Positions 10,915-22,128 of a DNA stretch of 64,000 nt are shown one piece after another. A program made the position numbers and the translations under genes. Where the stretch lies: contig NC_092047.1 of NCBI RefSeq assembly GCF_003086295.3, positions 120,038,949-120,102,948 of the forward strand, read 5' to 3'. The notes beneath the pieces were generated by a model. The model ran no database searches and was not told where the DNA came from. It worked only from the letters and a program-made list of their open reading frames with translations. Every line of letters starts with the position of its first letter. Position 1 is the first letter of the stretch. The DNA is from Arachis hypogaea (lineage: Eukaryota; Streptophyta; Magnoliopsida; Fabales; Fabaceae).

Positions 10915-13146
10915 TCAACATGCTCTTATAACCTTTGGTCTCCACATCCTAAACCAATTACTACAATCTGCAGATTTTGTATCCATAATGAACCTTTTCT
11001 TCTTGTTTATTTCAGTGTCATGGGAAGCTTCTATTGGTTCTACAAAGCTCAATGGTGCCTGTGGATTGGCATTTACATAAGAATCCATGATCCGGTTCAG
11101 CATTTCTAACACCTCACTCATCTTAGGCCGGTTCTTCGGATTTCTAACCAAGCATCGGTTAGCTACTCTGGCTAGTCTCAGTGCCGAATTTAAGAGGTGC
11201 TTCCTCTCAAGTCTTGGATCCAATATTATCTGAAATTTCCTACTATCTGAGAGGTATGGCCTTATCCATTCCAACAGATTCTGCTCGGCCTTGGGCCGGT
11301 TCCTATCGATGGGGCGCCTGCCGGTAATGAGTTCATAAAGGAAGACACCGTAGCTCCATACATCACTCTTTGAGGTGAGTCGGCCGGTTTGAACATATTC
11401 AGGAGCTGCATACCCCATTGTTCCTACTACCTGATTGATACAACAACCATTTAAGAATATTTGTTATTGTTAAAGATATAATTATTTATGTATCTTCTCT
11501 GTTTCTGCTTATGCAAAGATCAAAATCAATAAAATCTCTGTTTATGGTGAAGAGTGGATTAAATATATGAAATTATAGGTTGCTAAACATGGCCATACCG
11601 CAGTTGAGACATGAGTTAATCCATCAGATGGTCCCAATCTTGCTAAACCAAAGTCAGATAGCTTTGCATTCCACTCCTCATCCAGAAGGATATTTGAAGA
11701 TTTGAAATCTCTGAAAATTATCTAAATATGACACACATAGATAGTTACTTAGTTAGCACAAGAATTACAAGATGCATAACACATTTGACTATCTTTCAGT
11801 TTAGCTAGTTACTACTTCATTTTGGTCCTTGACTTTGTATATGAGACATTATATGCTTACAAAGTCGCGGACCAAAGTGAAAAATTTACACAATGGGAAA
11901 TTATATGCTATCTTTTTGGCTATACCTGAAAATCCATTTCCTCATGCAGGTATGTTAAGCCTCGAGCTGCATCTTGAGCTATCTTCAATCTCATGCTCCA
12001 TGGTAAAGGAGTCTCTGATCTAGGGGATAAATGATGTTCAACACTTCTTTTTGGCATGTATTCGTAAACTAGAAGCCGCTGGATTCCTCTTTCATCATCT
12101 TCGGCACAGTAGCCAACTAGTTTCACAAGATTAGGATGCTCAACTATGCCTAGGACATTCACTTCTGTAACCCATTCCCTATGACCCTATAAAGCCAAAA
12201 AGATAATAACACAAGGTTAACGCATTGTGAATTTGTGATGAACAGAAACAAATACAGAAAAAGGTAACACACTCTAAATGTAAAATTATTTATATACTTC
12301 TACCTAATAGCTCAAGTTTTTGGAATAGAATAACTCATAGTAAGGTATCAGATTATCATGGCCTATCCTGTAGTTAATCAAATTTCAGGCTCCAAGTCCT
12401 TGTCTTAGTCAAGGGGTGCATTAAAGTTCCATATCACGTAGACTCTAGAGATAAAGCCTCAGTAACCTTTAACATCAAAGCTAGCTTTTCGGGTTGAATT
12501 CGACCTGCTCAATTCTAATAACATAATTGCAATCTTGTATAGCAGGCAGGGAATCTTAGTAAGCCCATTATTGTAACTTCTAATATTGTTCTACTTTAAG
12601 CAACTTAGTGAAAGTTCAATTACTAAGCCCTAGATATCAAAACACATCAAAATGCCATACAGAATGAATCCAAATACATATATATATATATACATAACAA
12701 CAACCAAATTTGTATAACTTTGAAGAGGTGAAATAGAGGTAAGATAAGAAGTTAAAAAGACTTGCCTGAATCCCTCTTTTACCAAGTTGTTTGACTGCAA
12801 CTTCAATTTTTCTTGAAGGATCATCAGCACTCTTGATAAGTCCCTTGTAGACACACCCGAACCCACCCTCTCCAAGCATAACGGACCGGCTGAAATTCTT
12901 CGTGGCTGATTTCAGCTCGGATACAGAGAATACTCTGAGGTTGCTGGGTCTCTGTGACATACTTGGAAATGCATTCCTCCTGAAGGAATCTGTGCTGTTG
13001 TCTGAGACATCCTGAGAATTCAATTCGGAACCAGATCTCTTCATCTCACCCTCAACATAAGTAGACATGTTAGACCGACCCGAAAGCGATAGAAAGTTCT
13101 TAGGATCATCCTTTTTCTCTCCATAGTTAAATGGAAAACACTTCAT
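10915..13146 (-). CDS. Receptor-like cytoplasmic kinase, subfamily VII (PCRK1/PCRK2-like)
   Basis: Four exons (13146-12766, 12186-11926, 11721-11599, 11430-10915) encode 426 residues. The protein begins MKCFPF: Cys3 is a likely S-acylation site and there is no Gly2 for myristoylation. A Ser-rich linker precedes the kinase domain (from ~residue 73). Visible motifs are the Gly loop GEGGFG (92-97), ATP Lys119 in VAVKQ, catalytic loop [10 protein letters not shown] with Asp219, DFG at 237-239 and [10 protein letters not shown]. It ends in VIRAC. PCRK kinases act at the plasma membrane downstream of pattern-recognition receptors in immune signalling. The first intron has a GC donor (CAG|GCAAGT) at 12765-12764. 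Arabidopsis PCRK2 is, as I recall, next to the OTU gene At5g03330, as here. Confidence 0.94.
12187..12765 (-). other. Non-canonical GC-AG intron in the PCRK-like gene
   Basis: Exon 1 ends GGG ATT CAG and the intron starts GCAAGT. Exon 2 starts after TATAG with GGT CAT AGG GAA TGG, which continues the conserved kinase sequence (RGIQ-GHREW). The frame requires the GC donor. No GT donor nearby would keep the protein conserved. Confidence 0.9.
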
Positions 13147-14150
13147 TGCAAATTAAACTTGACTGGAGCTGGACTGCATTTTCAGAACAGTGAAGGAAAA
13201 CTTGAGAAACATACATGAAAGGTCATTGAGAAGCAACATAACACCTTCAATTAAAGGTCACAGCTTAAGGAAATATCTCAAAGACTTCAACAATTTATGA
13301 AGGACAACTCATTTTCCCTAAATTTCTTCATTGAAAATGCAACATGGCATCCAAAATTGAATGTCATAGATATATGATGAAGACTTGTCATATATATATA
13401 ATATACCACTAACTCAGAGAGAGGGGGGAAAAGAACAAGCATTTGCATTAAGACATTAACTAACCTATCATAATTCACAGCAGCTTTAATTTTCAGATAA
13501 CCAGAACATAAATTCTGTTAAGAAATGAAATATGGTCATCATTCAAAGATCCAACCCTATTTGAAGTAAGCCAATTGTTTATGAGGACAATCTAATGAGT
13601 TAATTTCAAAACCCAAAAACAAGTCACAAAATAAGAACGGCACATGTATCTTCAAATCCAAATTCCAGAACAGCATAAGTTGCCCCTAAACAGATAAAAG
13701 GAAAAGATAGAAACTTTCATGAAAATGAAACTCACCTCGAATCCTAAATATACTGAATCAGATATAGTTTGATCACAAAGAAAGCTTCAGCTTGTGGGAG
13801 CTAAACAAAGCGACAAAGTTCCCTTTTTTTTTTCAGCAGTGAGATTCTGAGAAGAGCCTCTTCAAATCATGGCCTCCACATGAATAGAAAGACTCCACTT
13901 GGAAACTTGAGAGGCTGCATAGGATGCAGGTTAAAGCTCACCAACCAAAATGAGAAGCCAAATGAAGGAATGAAAAAACAACCTCAATTCATGTTTCTTC
14001 AATGCAAATAGTATATATAATAATAATTTCAGTTTGTGTAATGTGAAAGTGTCTTTGGAATATGAGAGACCAAGTAAAAGAAGGGAAGAAAGGGCAGAAA
14101 CAGCTTAGTTTTGTTGTGAAATTGGAGAGAGAAAAGGATGAATGAATCTA
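13147..14150 (-). promoter_or_regulatory. PCRK-like gene 5' leader and promoter region
   Basis: A strong minus-strand donor, GAG|GTGAGT, lies near 13737. A good acceptor, AAATGCAG, lies near 13177, about 30 nt before the ATG, so a 5'UTR intron is likely. The upstream exon would lie around 13738-14000. The TATA position is not clear. The rest is AT-rich without coding signal. Confidence 0.45.
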
Positions 14151-16246
14151 AGTGGCGCTCACATGCCCCTTGCTTTGTCTCTTTCTATGGATTTGGACAC
14201 ACTCATGTGTGTTAGTTAGTTAGTAATATACACTGCTATCTTCGGTAGATTCTAGGTAACACCCAACTCAAATCAAAAGTGTTTAGAAAGAGAAGTAAAA
14301 ATGTAAAATGAGAAGTTAATTTTTATTAATTTATAATATTCATAAATATATATTTTATTATCTTAATTTAAAAGTAATTAGTTATTTATTTTACTAATTC
14401 TATTAACTTTTTCACTTTAAAGATCCATATTTAACTCAATGAAATTAAAAGTGTGAATTTTTTTCATGTTAATAGAAAGAACGAGGAAGGAGGTATGATT
14501 AGCAAGGGCTTTCGCCTCAAAGTGGAGCCTAGATAGGAACCTTCATGGACGTTTCCATGGTTGACCAGAGTCTTTGACTTTGAATACAAGTCATGAAGGG
14601 CTAAATCAATGACTTCATCTTTGATTATATCATTTATATGATTGTGCATTGGTGTTGGAGAACGGTTTAATTTCACGTGTTACATATGAATTTTTTTTTT
14701 TTTTTTTACTATGCTATGTCTATTTTTTTTCCTTAAATTACTTTAATAAACATATATCTATGAACATTATTTTAGTTTCCATTTGGTTAATATATATGAT
14801 GAGACATAAATATAGACATAAATATTAAAGATATAGACATAAAATATTTGTATTTTTGTATTGTATTTGATAAAAATAGAGAACAAAACACACATATTTA
14901 AAAAAGATTGAATTATCCTTCATTTAACTACAAATTTTACCACCATCACTATATACCTATTACCTCAAACATTGTTCATCATCACCATTAATTTTTTTAT
15001 TTCTTCTAATATCATCTTAAATTATCATTTAAATATTAAATATATAATTTTTCTTAAAAAAATAAAAATTTAAAGCTCAGAATTTATCAAAGATTAATAA
15101 AAATTTAAATAAAAAAATTAAATGTACAATTTTTTCTTGAAGAAAATAAAAGGATAAATTTAGTTGTATAATCTAAAAGAGAAAGAGAAAAAAAAAGAAA
15201 GGTTTGGAGAGATAAGAAAACAAATTTTAAAATTTTAATAACGGTAAAAGAGTAAAAAATCAGTGTCTCACAAGTTGTGTCTCGTGTCTCACCAAATTGG
15301 AGGTACATAAATTTAGTGTTTCTGTGTCCTCCCGTATCCTTCGAAAAGTTGTGTCTCACCAAATCAAACAGCAGACATGTGTCACTGTGTCTATCAGTCT
15401 ATGGATATCAATCAAACACTACCTTAATTTCTGATTAGGTCATTTTTAATTAGAAGTTTGAACTTTGAAACTCTTAATAATTCAGAAGAAGAATTAGAAT
15501 TAGCTCGTAGTATATATATTTATAAAATTAAAACACAAAACTTTACATATCTCTTTGTTCTGAATTGATATCTTTATGTTGGTATCTCTACAGAAGTGAA
15601 AAATTTCAACACTTTAATATAAAGATATAATTTTATATGATTTGAATTATAAAAAATTATTTGTGGTTATTATTGAAAGTCTCCAAATCCGTATTTAATT
15701 TAGGCCATAAGTGAAGTAGTAATTTTGTTGGGTTGAAATGAAATGTACCCATCAAAATCAAATTCCAAAGTTAGTACTTTTTATGAACGTGCATATTTGG
15801 TAGCTTACACATGAATTTTTGTGCTTAACGGTTGTATCAAATTGAATTAATAATATCCCAGTTGTGAAATATTTGCATGCAAATTAAAAATCCATGCACG
15901 TCCCTCCAATTTAGGCACCATTTTCTCTCCTCCATTTCTTCATCCCAAAACAAGGACACACTTCCCTTCTCACATTTCATTCCCACAAACACAAAAAATG
16001 AAACTCCTTTCTCATCATCATCACCGTTTTCCACCTCCTCCGATCCGATACATCTTCATTATCACAATTCTATAGTAATATTCGATTCATCTATTTGGAT
16101 TATTACTGATAAGATTTAACATAAGAGTTATATAGCGGAGTTAAGGTTGCTTAACACAACCTACAACCTTAAATGACAAAGTTCTGAGTAATAACATACA
16201 TACATGGCATGGTCATATTGTTGATTTGGTTTGGTGTGTTGTGGAA
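14151..16246. other. Intergenic between divergent PCRK and ABCG genes
   Basis: AT-rich DNA with one probable MITE-like element (14775-15423). The minus-strand frame at 14464-14676 has no recognisable domain. Frames around 15837-16119 lie in the ABCG upstream region and are not credible genes. Confidence 0.55.
14775..15423. repeat. Probable MITE-like element with GTGTCTC-rich end
   Basis: The right end, read on the minus strand, starts ggtagtgtttgattgatatc, followed by several tgagacac / gagacaca words. The left end ttccatttggttaatatat, followed by gagacat and tagacata, is a diverged inverted counterpart. The plan (tagtgtttg plus repeated agacacag words) resembles a common legume MITE type. 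No target duplication was resolved, so limits are approximate. Confidence 0.4.
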
Positions 16247-19200
16247 ATGAATGGGATGAGGAATAATAATGGTAGTTCTTATTCCTCCTCGGTAGCTACT
16301 CTTGTTTTCTTGGTGTTGTTTTTTGTATCATTGAGTTTGCTACCAACTAGGATTCAATGTGCGGATCAACCATATGTAACCTCGTTTTATGCTGAGGAAA
16401 TCTATAAAGAACTTCAGAGTCTTGCAACGCTTTTTACTAGCGACATTAGAAAAACTTTAAGCTTCTGCATAAAGGACATGTGAGTTATATATATATGTAT
16501 CTATATCTTCCTTTTTCCTCTATGATTCTTCTTAACTACATTATTGTTTCTATGTTTCAGGAAAAAAGATTGGGAGGAAGCTTTTGATTTTAAGGGGAGG
16601 TTAGACTTTGTGGATTCTTGTGTAAAGAAAAAAGGTATGAGTTGTTGAATTAAGTATTGAGTGATGGATGTTTAATAATAATAATGATAATAACATGGTT
16701 AATTTTGATTACTGAATCAGGAGATTTCAGAGATAGAATATGCACTTCAGTTGAAATAAGGTACTATTTTCAGAGTTTTATGGATACAACAGGAACTACA
16801 TCTCAGAGTTATGTGAAACCGAACAAGAATTGCAATCTGTCATCATGGGTTGCTGGTTGTGAACCTGGTTGGGGATGTAGTGTTGGAAGCACTGTTGACC
16901 TCAAAAAGGAATTACCTGAGATTCCTTCTAGAATTGATAATTGTCAACCTTGTTGTGAGGGTTTCTTTTGCCCTCAAGGCTTGACTTGCATGATACGTAA
17001 GTATGTGATGCTATGCTTCTCTCCATGTTTCTTAACTTTACATACATTATTAGTAATAATTATTATTAATCATCAATTAGTTGCTGTCATTTCATGCAGC
17101 TTGCCCACTAGGCTCTTATTGTCCAATTGGGAAACTGAATACAACCACTTCAACATGTGAACCGTAAGTTGTAATTAATAGCATTCATTATTAGACTTGG
17201 TTCATATGTATTCATTACTATTATAATGTTTGTTATGCAGATATAGCTACCAGATACCTGCAGGAGATCCAAACCATGCATGTGGAAGTGCAGATGTATG
17301 GAGTGGAGTTGTGAACAACAGTGATATCTTTTGTGATCCAGGATCATATTGCCCAACTACAACACGTAAAGTGGCTTGTGATCGTGGGTATTGTTTTCTT
17401 TCATCTCCTCTTATATGTATATTGTATCATTCTTCTTATAAGTATGTTTGTTAATAGAGAAATACTGTTTCTTATTACCTACATTTCCAATTTTCAGATA
17501 TTACTGCAGAAGGGGTTCCACTCGCCAAAATTGTGAGTTTTTTTTATTTGGTTAAGCTCTATATGTTAATATGTAGTTTGTATTTTGAATGAGAAGATAA
17601 AATTAATTTGAATTGTTCACTTTTACAGCATGCTCCATGTTGAGTTCCTGTAAAGCAAACACAGAAAGCCCAAATATGCATGCTTATGCTGCTTTGCTTA
17701 TTGTAAGGACTAAGTAGATTATGAAATATGAAATATCTAATCATATATATCTTAAAATTTAGTCTCAATTATCATTGTTTGGTGTATAGGTTGCACTGAG
17801 TACTCTGCTGATCTTCATTTACAACTGTACTGATCAAATTCTAGCAACAAGAGAAAAGCTAAAGGCGGATTCTAGAGAGCGAGCTGCCAAGCATGTGAAA
17901 GAGATTGCACAAGCAAGACAAAGATGGAGATCAGCCAAAGATAGCATTACAAAGAAGAAAGGTTTGCAAGAACAATTAAGATCCTTTTCGCGCCGAAAAT
18001 CCATGAAACAGGACACTACTAATCCTGCTGCTGCTGCTTCTCCTCTGCCACCTTCGGACAACTCTTCTGAGAAAAAGGAAAGCAACCTCACAAAGATGAT
18101 GAACTCGGCTGACAGTGATTTGAACAGCAGCGAAGGATTCCACTTGAACATTGGAGATAAGAACCTGAAGAACAAGCAACCAAAGGGTAAAAATCTGCAC
18201 ACACAAAGCCAGATTCTAAGGTATGCTTATGGGAAGATTGAGAAGGAGAAAGAACAAGAACAGAGCAATAACTTAACATTCTCTGGAGTTATATCAATGG
18301 CTACTAATGTTGATGAAGAGATTAAAGCAAGGCCAGCCATTGAAGTTTCATTCAAGGATTTGACTCTAACTTTGAGAGGGAAAAAGAAGCATCTTCTAAG
18401 GTGTGTGACAGGTAAACTGATGCCTTGTAGAGTGTCAGCTGTGATGGGACCCTCTGGAGCTGGCAAGACCACTTTTCTTTCTGCTTTGGCTGGCAAAGTT
18501 AGAGGTTGCACCATGACTGGATCTATTCTTATCAATGGCAAACATGAATCCATTCATTGTTATCAAAAGATTATCGGTTTTGTGCCTCAAGATGATATTG
18601 TCCATGGTAACTTGACCGTGGAGGAGAATCTTCGCTTTAGCGCAAGATGCAGGTACATGAATAGTTATATATCTAAGACGTAGATTGAACATTAGGACTA
18701 GTAACTAACTGTGATTGTGATATTGAAGGTTGTCAGCAGACATGGCAAAAGCAGATAAGGTTCTGATTATAGAGAGAGTAATAGAGACATTAGGACTGCA
18801 AGCAATAAGAGATTCCCTTGTTGGGACAGTGGAAAGGAGAGGAATATCAGGAGGACAAAAGAAGCGTGTGAATGTGGGATTAGAAATGGTGATGGAGCCT
18901 TCACTATTGATATTAGATGAACCTACAACAGGTCTTGATAGTGCTTCATCCTCATTGCTTCTTAAAGCTCTTAGGCGTGAAGCCCATGAAGGGGTTAACA
19001 TATGCATGGTACTTCACCAACCAAGCTATACATTGTTCAGAATGTTTGATGATATAATATTTCTAGCCAAAGGGGGGCTTACTGCATATCATGGACCAGT
19101 GAAGAAAGTTGAGGAATACTTTGCTAGCATTGGAATCCCTGTCCCTGACCGTGTGAATCCCCCTGACCACTTCATTGATGTTTTGGAAGGTATTGTGAAG

Positions 19201-20380
19201 CCTTCTTCCGGTGTCACATACCAGCAGCTTCCCATCAAGTGGATGCTCCATAATGGTTACAATGTTCCTCCTGATATGCTTCATGTAATGTCTGAAAACC
19301 ATGATCCTGAATCTTCATCCAAGGGTGAAGCTGAAGGTGGTGGTGAAGAGCAATCAGAGCATCATTGGGATAGTGTTGAGATAGAGAAAGATCATGTAGA
19401 CTCAAACTTTTTGATCGTTAAGGATTTGTCCAATAGAAGAACACCTGGTGTATTTCGACAATATAGATACTATCTTGGCAGGGTTGGTAAGCAGCAACTA
19501 CGAGAAGGAAAATCTCAAGCAGTTGATTATCTACTTTTGTTAGTTGCTGGTGCGATCTTAGGAATGCTAACTACAGCCAATGATGAAACGTTTGGTTCCC
19601 TTGGATATACATTCACAGTTATTGCTGTGTGTAAGTTCATTTCAAACATACACAATAAGGGACTAGGGACATGAATTCATTCATATATTTATTGTTATTG
19701 TTGTTGTTGTTATTGTTGCAGCTCTACTGTGCAAGATTGCAGCTCTTAGATCATTTTCACTTGACAAATTACAGTACTGGAGGGAAAGTGCATCAGGGAT
19801 TAGTAGTCTTGCTCATTTTATGTCCAAAGACACAATTGATCTTTTCAACACAGTAATCAAGCCTGTGGTGTATCTATCCATGTTCTATTTCTTTAGCAAT
19901 CCAAGGTCAAGCTTTGCAAGTAACTATGTGATTCTGCTTTGCCTTGTCTACAGTGCTACTGGCATGGCTTATATATTAGCAATTTACTTGGCTCCTTCTG
20001 CTGCACAACTGGTATGGAAGGAATCAATATCTTTCTTACTTTCTTTCTTTCTTTCAGTATCTCAATTTGTTTTGATTACTTGTATGTAGTGTTCAGTGCT
20101 ATTTCCTGTGGTTATGACTCTGATTGCAAGCCAAAAGAGAGACACAACACTGATGAAGATCCTAGCAAAACTGTGCTACCCAAATTATGCATTAGAGGCC
20201 TTTGTAGTTGCAAATGCTGAAAGGTACACAGGAGTGTGGCTAATTACACGTTGTAGTTCACTTAAGACTAATGACTATAATGTGAACGAGTGGATTATGT
20301 GCCTTGTAATCCTCATTCTCTATGGAATACTCTTCAGAATTCTCGCCTTTGGTTGTCTCTTGATCACACAAAGGAAGTAG
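16247..20380 (+). CDS. Half-size ABCG (WBC) transporter with Cys-rich N-terminal domain, ABCG24/28-like
   Basis: Eleven exons: 16247-16479, 16561-16634, 16721-16996, 17100-17163, 17241-17387, 17498-17532, 17629-17702, 17790-18652, 18729-19630, 19722-20011 and 20090-20380. They encode 1082 residues, typical for this subgroup. A hydrophobic signal segment (~residues 18-40) precedes a Cys-rich extracellular-type domain of about 240 residues. A membrane span lies near 290-312, then a long basic linker. The nucleotide-binding domain shows Walker A GPSGAGKT (521-528), signature ISGGQKKR (~628), Walker B LLILDEP (~648) and H-loop LHQPSY (~684). The C-terminal membrane domain has about six spans. Such proteins work as dimers that export lipids or other hydrophobic compounds; the substrate here is unknown. 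The frame opens earlier only with a TTG, so the ATG at 16247 was chosen; 16256 is possible. Confidence 0.93.
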
Positions 20381-22128
20381 TCCTCATCCATCATCCCTAA
20401 TGCACATATTAAACATGTTTATAATACTATTAGTAGAATATGTGATTAGCACTAATTACTAATTAGCATTCTCTTGTTGTCATTACATATTTTAGGCCCT
20501 TCATTCCCTGTATAGACAAGAATTAGTCAGTGGAAAAAAGTTAGAAATTAATACTTTTATTTTATCTCTTCAATCCAATTATCACTCCCTAGAATGTGCT
20601 TATTACTGTGGTTTAAACTTCAAAGTGTGTATTTTCCTTAAAAAGTAAAAATTTAATTTTAATTAATTATAAAATTAAAGATAAAAATTTAAATACAGTT
20701 AATTTTAGATGAAGTTGATAATTAAAAACCGTTAGATAATTTAATTAATTTAATTAAATTTTTATTTAACAATTCTTTATTATTAACTTTAGGTAAAGCC
20801 AACTGCACATTAGATATCTAAGTTTCTATCAAAATTAAAATGAGTTGCATGTAGTAAGTAGTAGGTGATAAGAGTGGTGAGTAGACATGGACACGAGAAA
20901 AACGCGAAGGCGCAAAATAAGCGAAAAACGACGTCGTTATGTTGCAACTTGCAAGTGGTGGCGGCGATAGCGTGCTCGATGGATTTTCTGACAGTACAGC
21001 GCCGCGAACGAGAAAGAGAGAAAAAGACCTCATGCACTCAACATCTGACACGTGTCACTCTCCACAATTATCAAACAGAACTTGGTTACTGTGAAAAGTT
21101 TTTTAGTTTGCAAATTTGATAGTTAAGGAGTTAAAAACACTTGTGCACTTGAATCAACAATTTAATTAATTATTTTCTCGTATATGTTTCAGATTAAATT
21201 AAATTTTAGTAATAATTAAGAAAAAGAAAACGAAAAACTAGCGATTGATTCCATCGAATAAAAACACGGCAGCTTCAGTTCTATTCTATCCCTTCGTTTC
21301 GTGTCGCTTTTTGGCGGTTTCAGCATTTTTCGGTTTCGAACATTCTCTAATCTCTCTCTTCTCTCTTTCTACGGATTTCAATTCATTTCTTCTTCTTTTT
21401 TTTTTTTCTATCCTGAGGTTAGATCTTCATCCTTGTTACTACTCTTCTCTACTTTCTGCTATTCATTAGTTAGATCTTGATTTCTACCTCAATTTGATTC
21501 TGGTGCTGATTTTTTATTTCTATGTATGAGCTTTAAGATCGGTTATTTCTCTGTTGATTGCTTTACTTGCTGAATAAATCAGAGATTGGGGATTTTTTTT
21601 CCTTGTAATTTTCACTACTTCGATTTTTCTGAATTAGCTCAATTTTACTGAGGATAAAAAAATGAGCATAGGAAATGGTAGCTGTGCATAGTGTTGTGCT
21701 TTTGATTGATTTGTGTATAATTGAGTTAGAGGCTTGTGTGTTATGCATGAGCAATCATTTTGGTTTTTCAATGATTTTTCCCCCGATATCAATGGAATCT
21801 GTGTTGGTGGCACTTTTGCATGCGTTTTTTTTTTTTTTTCCTTTTCACTTGCTTGGAGCACTTTTATCTTCCCGTTTGTTCTGAATTTTGAAGAAATCTC
21901 TGATTTTGAATTACAATGGTGTTTATTTTTGTGTTGATATGCTGATAGAAAAACAATGATAAAGGGGCAGTCAATTCAAATTGATTATATCTGTATACAT
22001 TGTAGTAATGTTAAGGGCGAATGCTAGCTTTTGTTTTCTACAAACATGTATTTTGTCTTTGAATATGAATGAGTTAGAAGATTAAACTGATGCATGTTGA
22101 CATTGTATAATATTCAGTAGAATATGCG
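20381..22128. other. ABCG 3' region, one MITE, then TRFL promoter and leader
   Basis: After the ABCG stop comes 3'UTR and a MITE (20680-20830). Around 21045-21056 the words gacacgtgtcac form an ACGT-core palindrome, a possible bZIP site. From ~21290 the DNA is pyrimidine-rich, like a plant 5'UTR. A probable 5'UTR intron runs from about 21417 (tgag|gttaga) to the acceptor tattcag near 22116, 13 nt before the TRFL ATG. Confidence 0.5.
20680..20830. mobile_element. Foldback MITE, copy 2
   Basis: A diverged member of the same family: gaagttgataatta near the left end, then aaccgttagataattt and a right end of aagtttctatc. The flanks are a perfect 9-bp duplication, aaaattaaa, at 20671-20679 and 20831-20839. 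Its internal order is inverted relative to copy 1. Confidence 0.85.

Noticed and set aside
14464..14676. 70-residue minus-strand frame
   Set aside because: No recognisable domain, no promoter or splice context.
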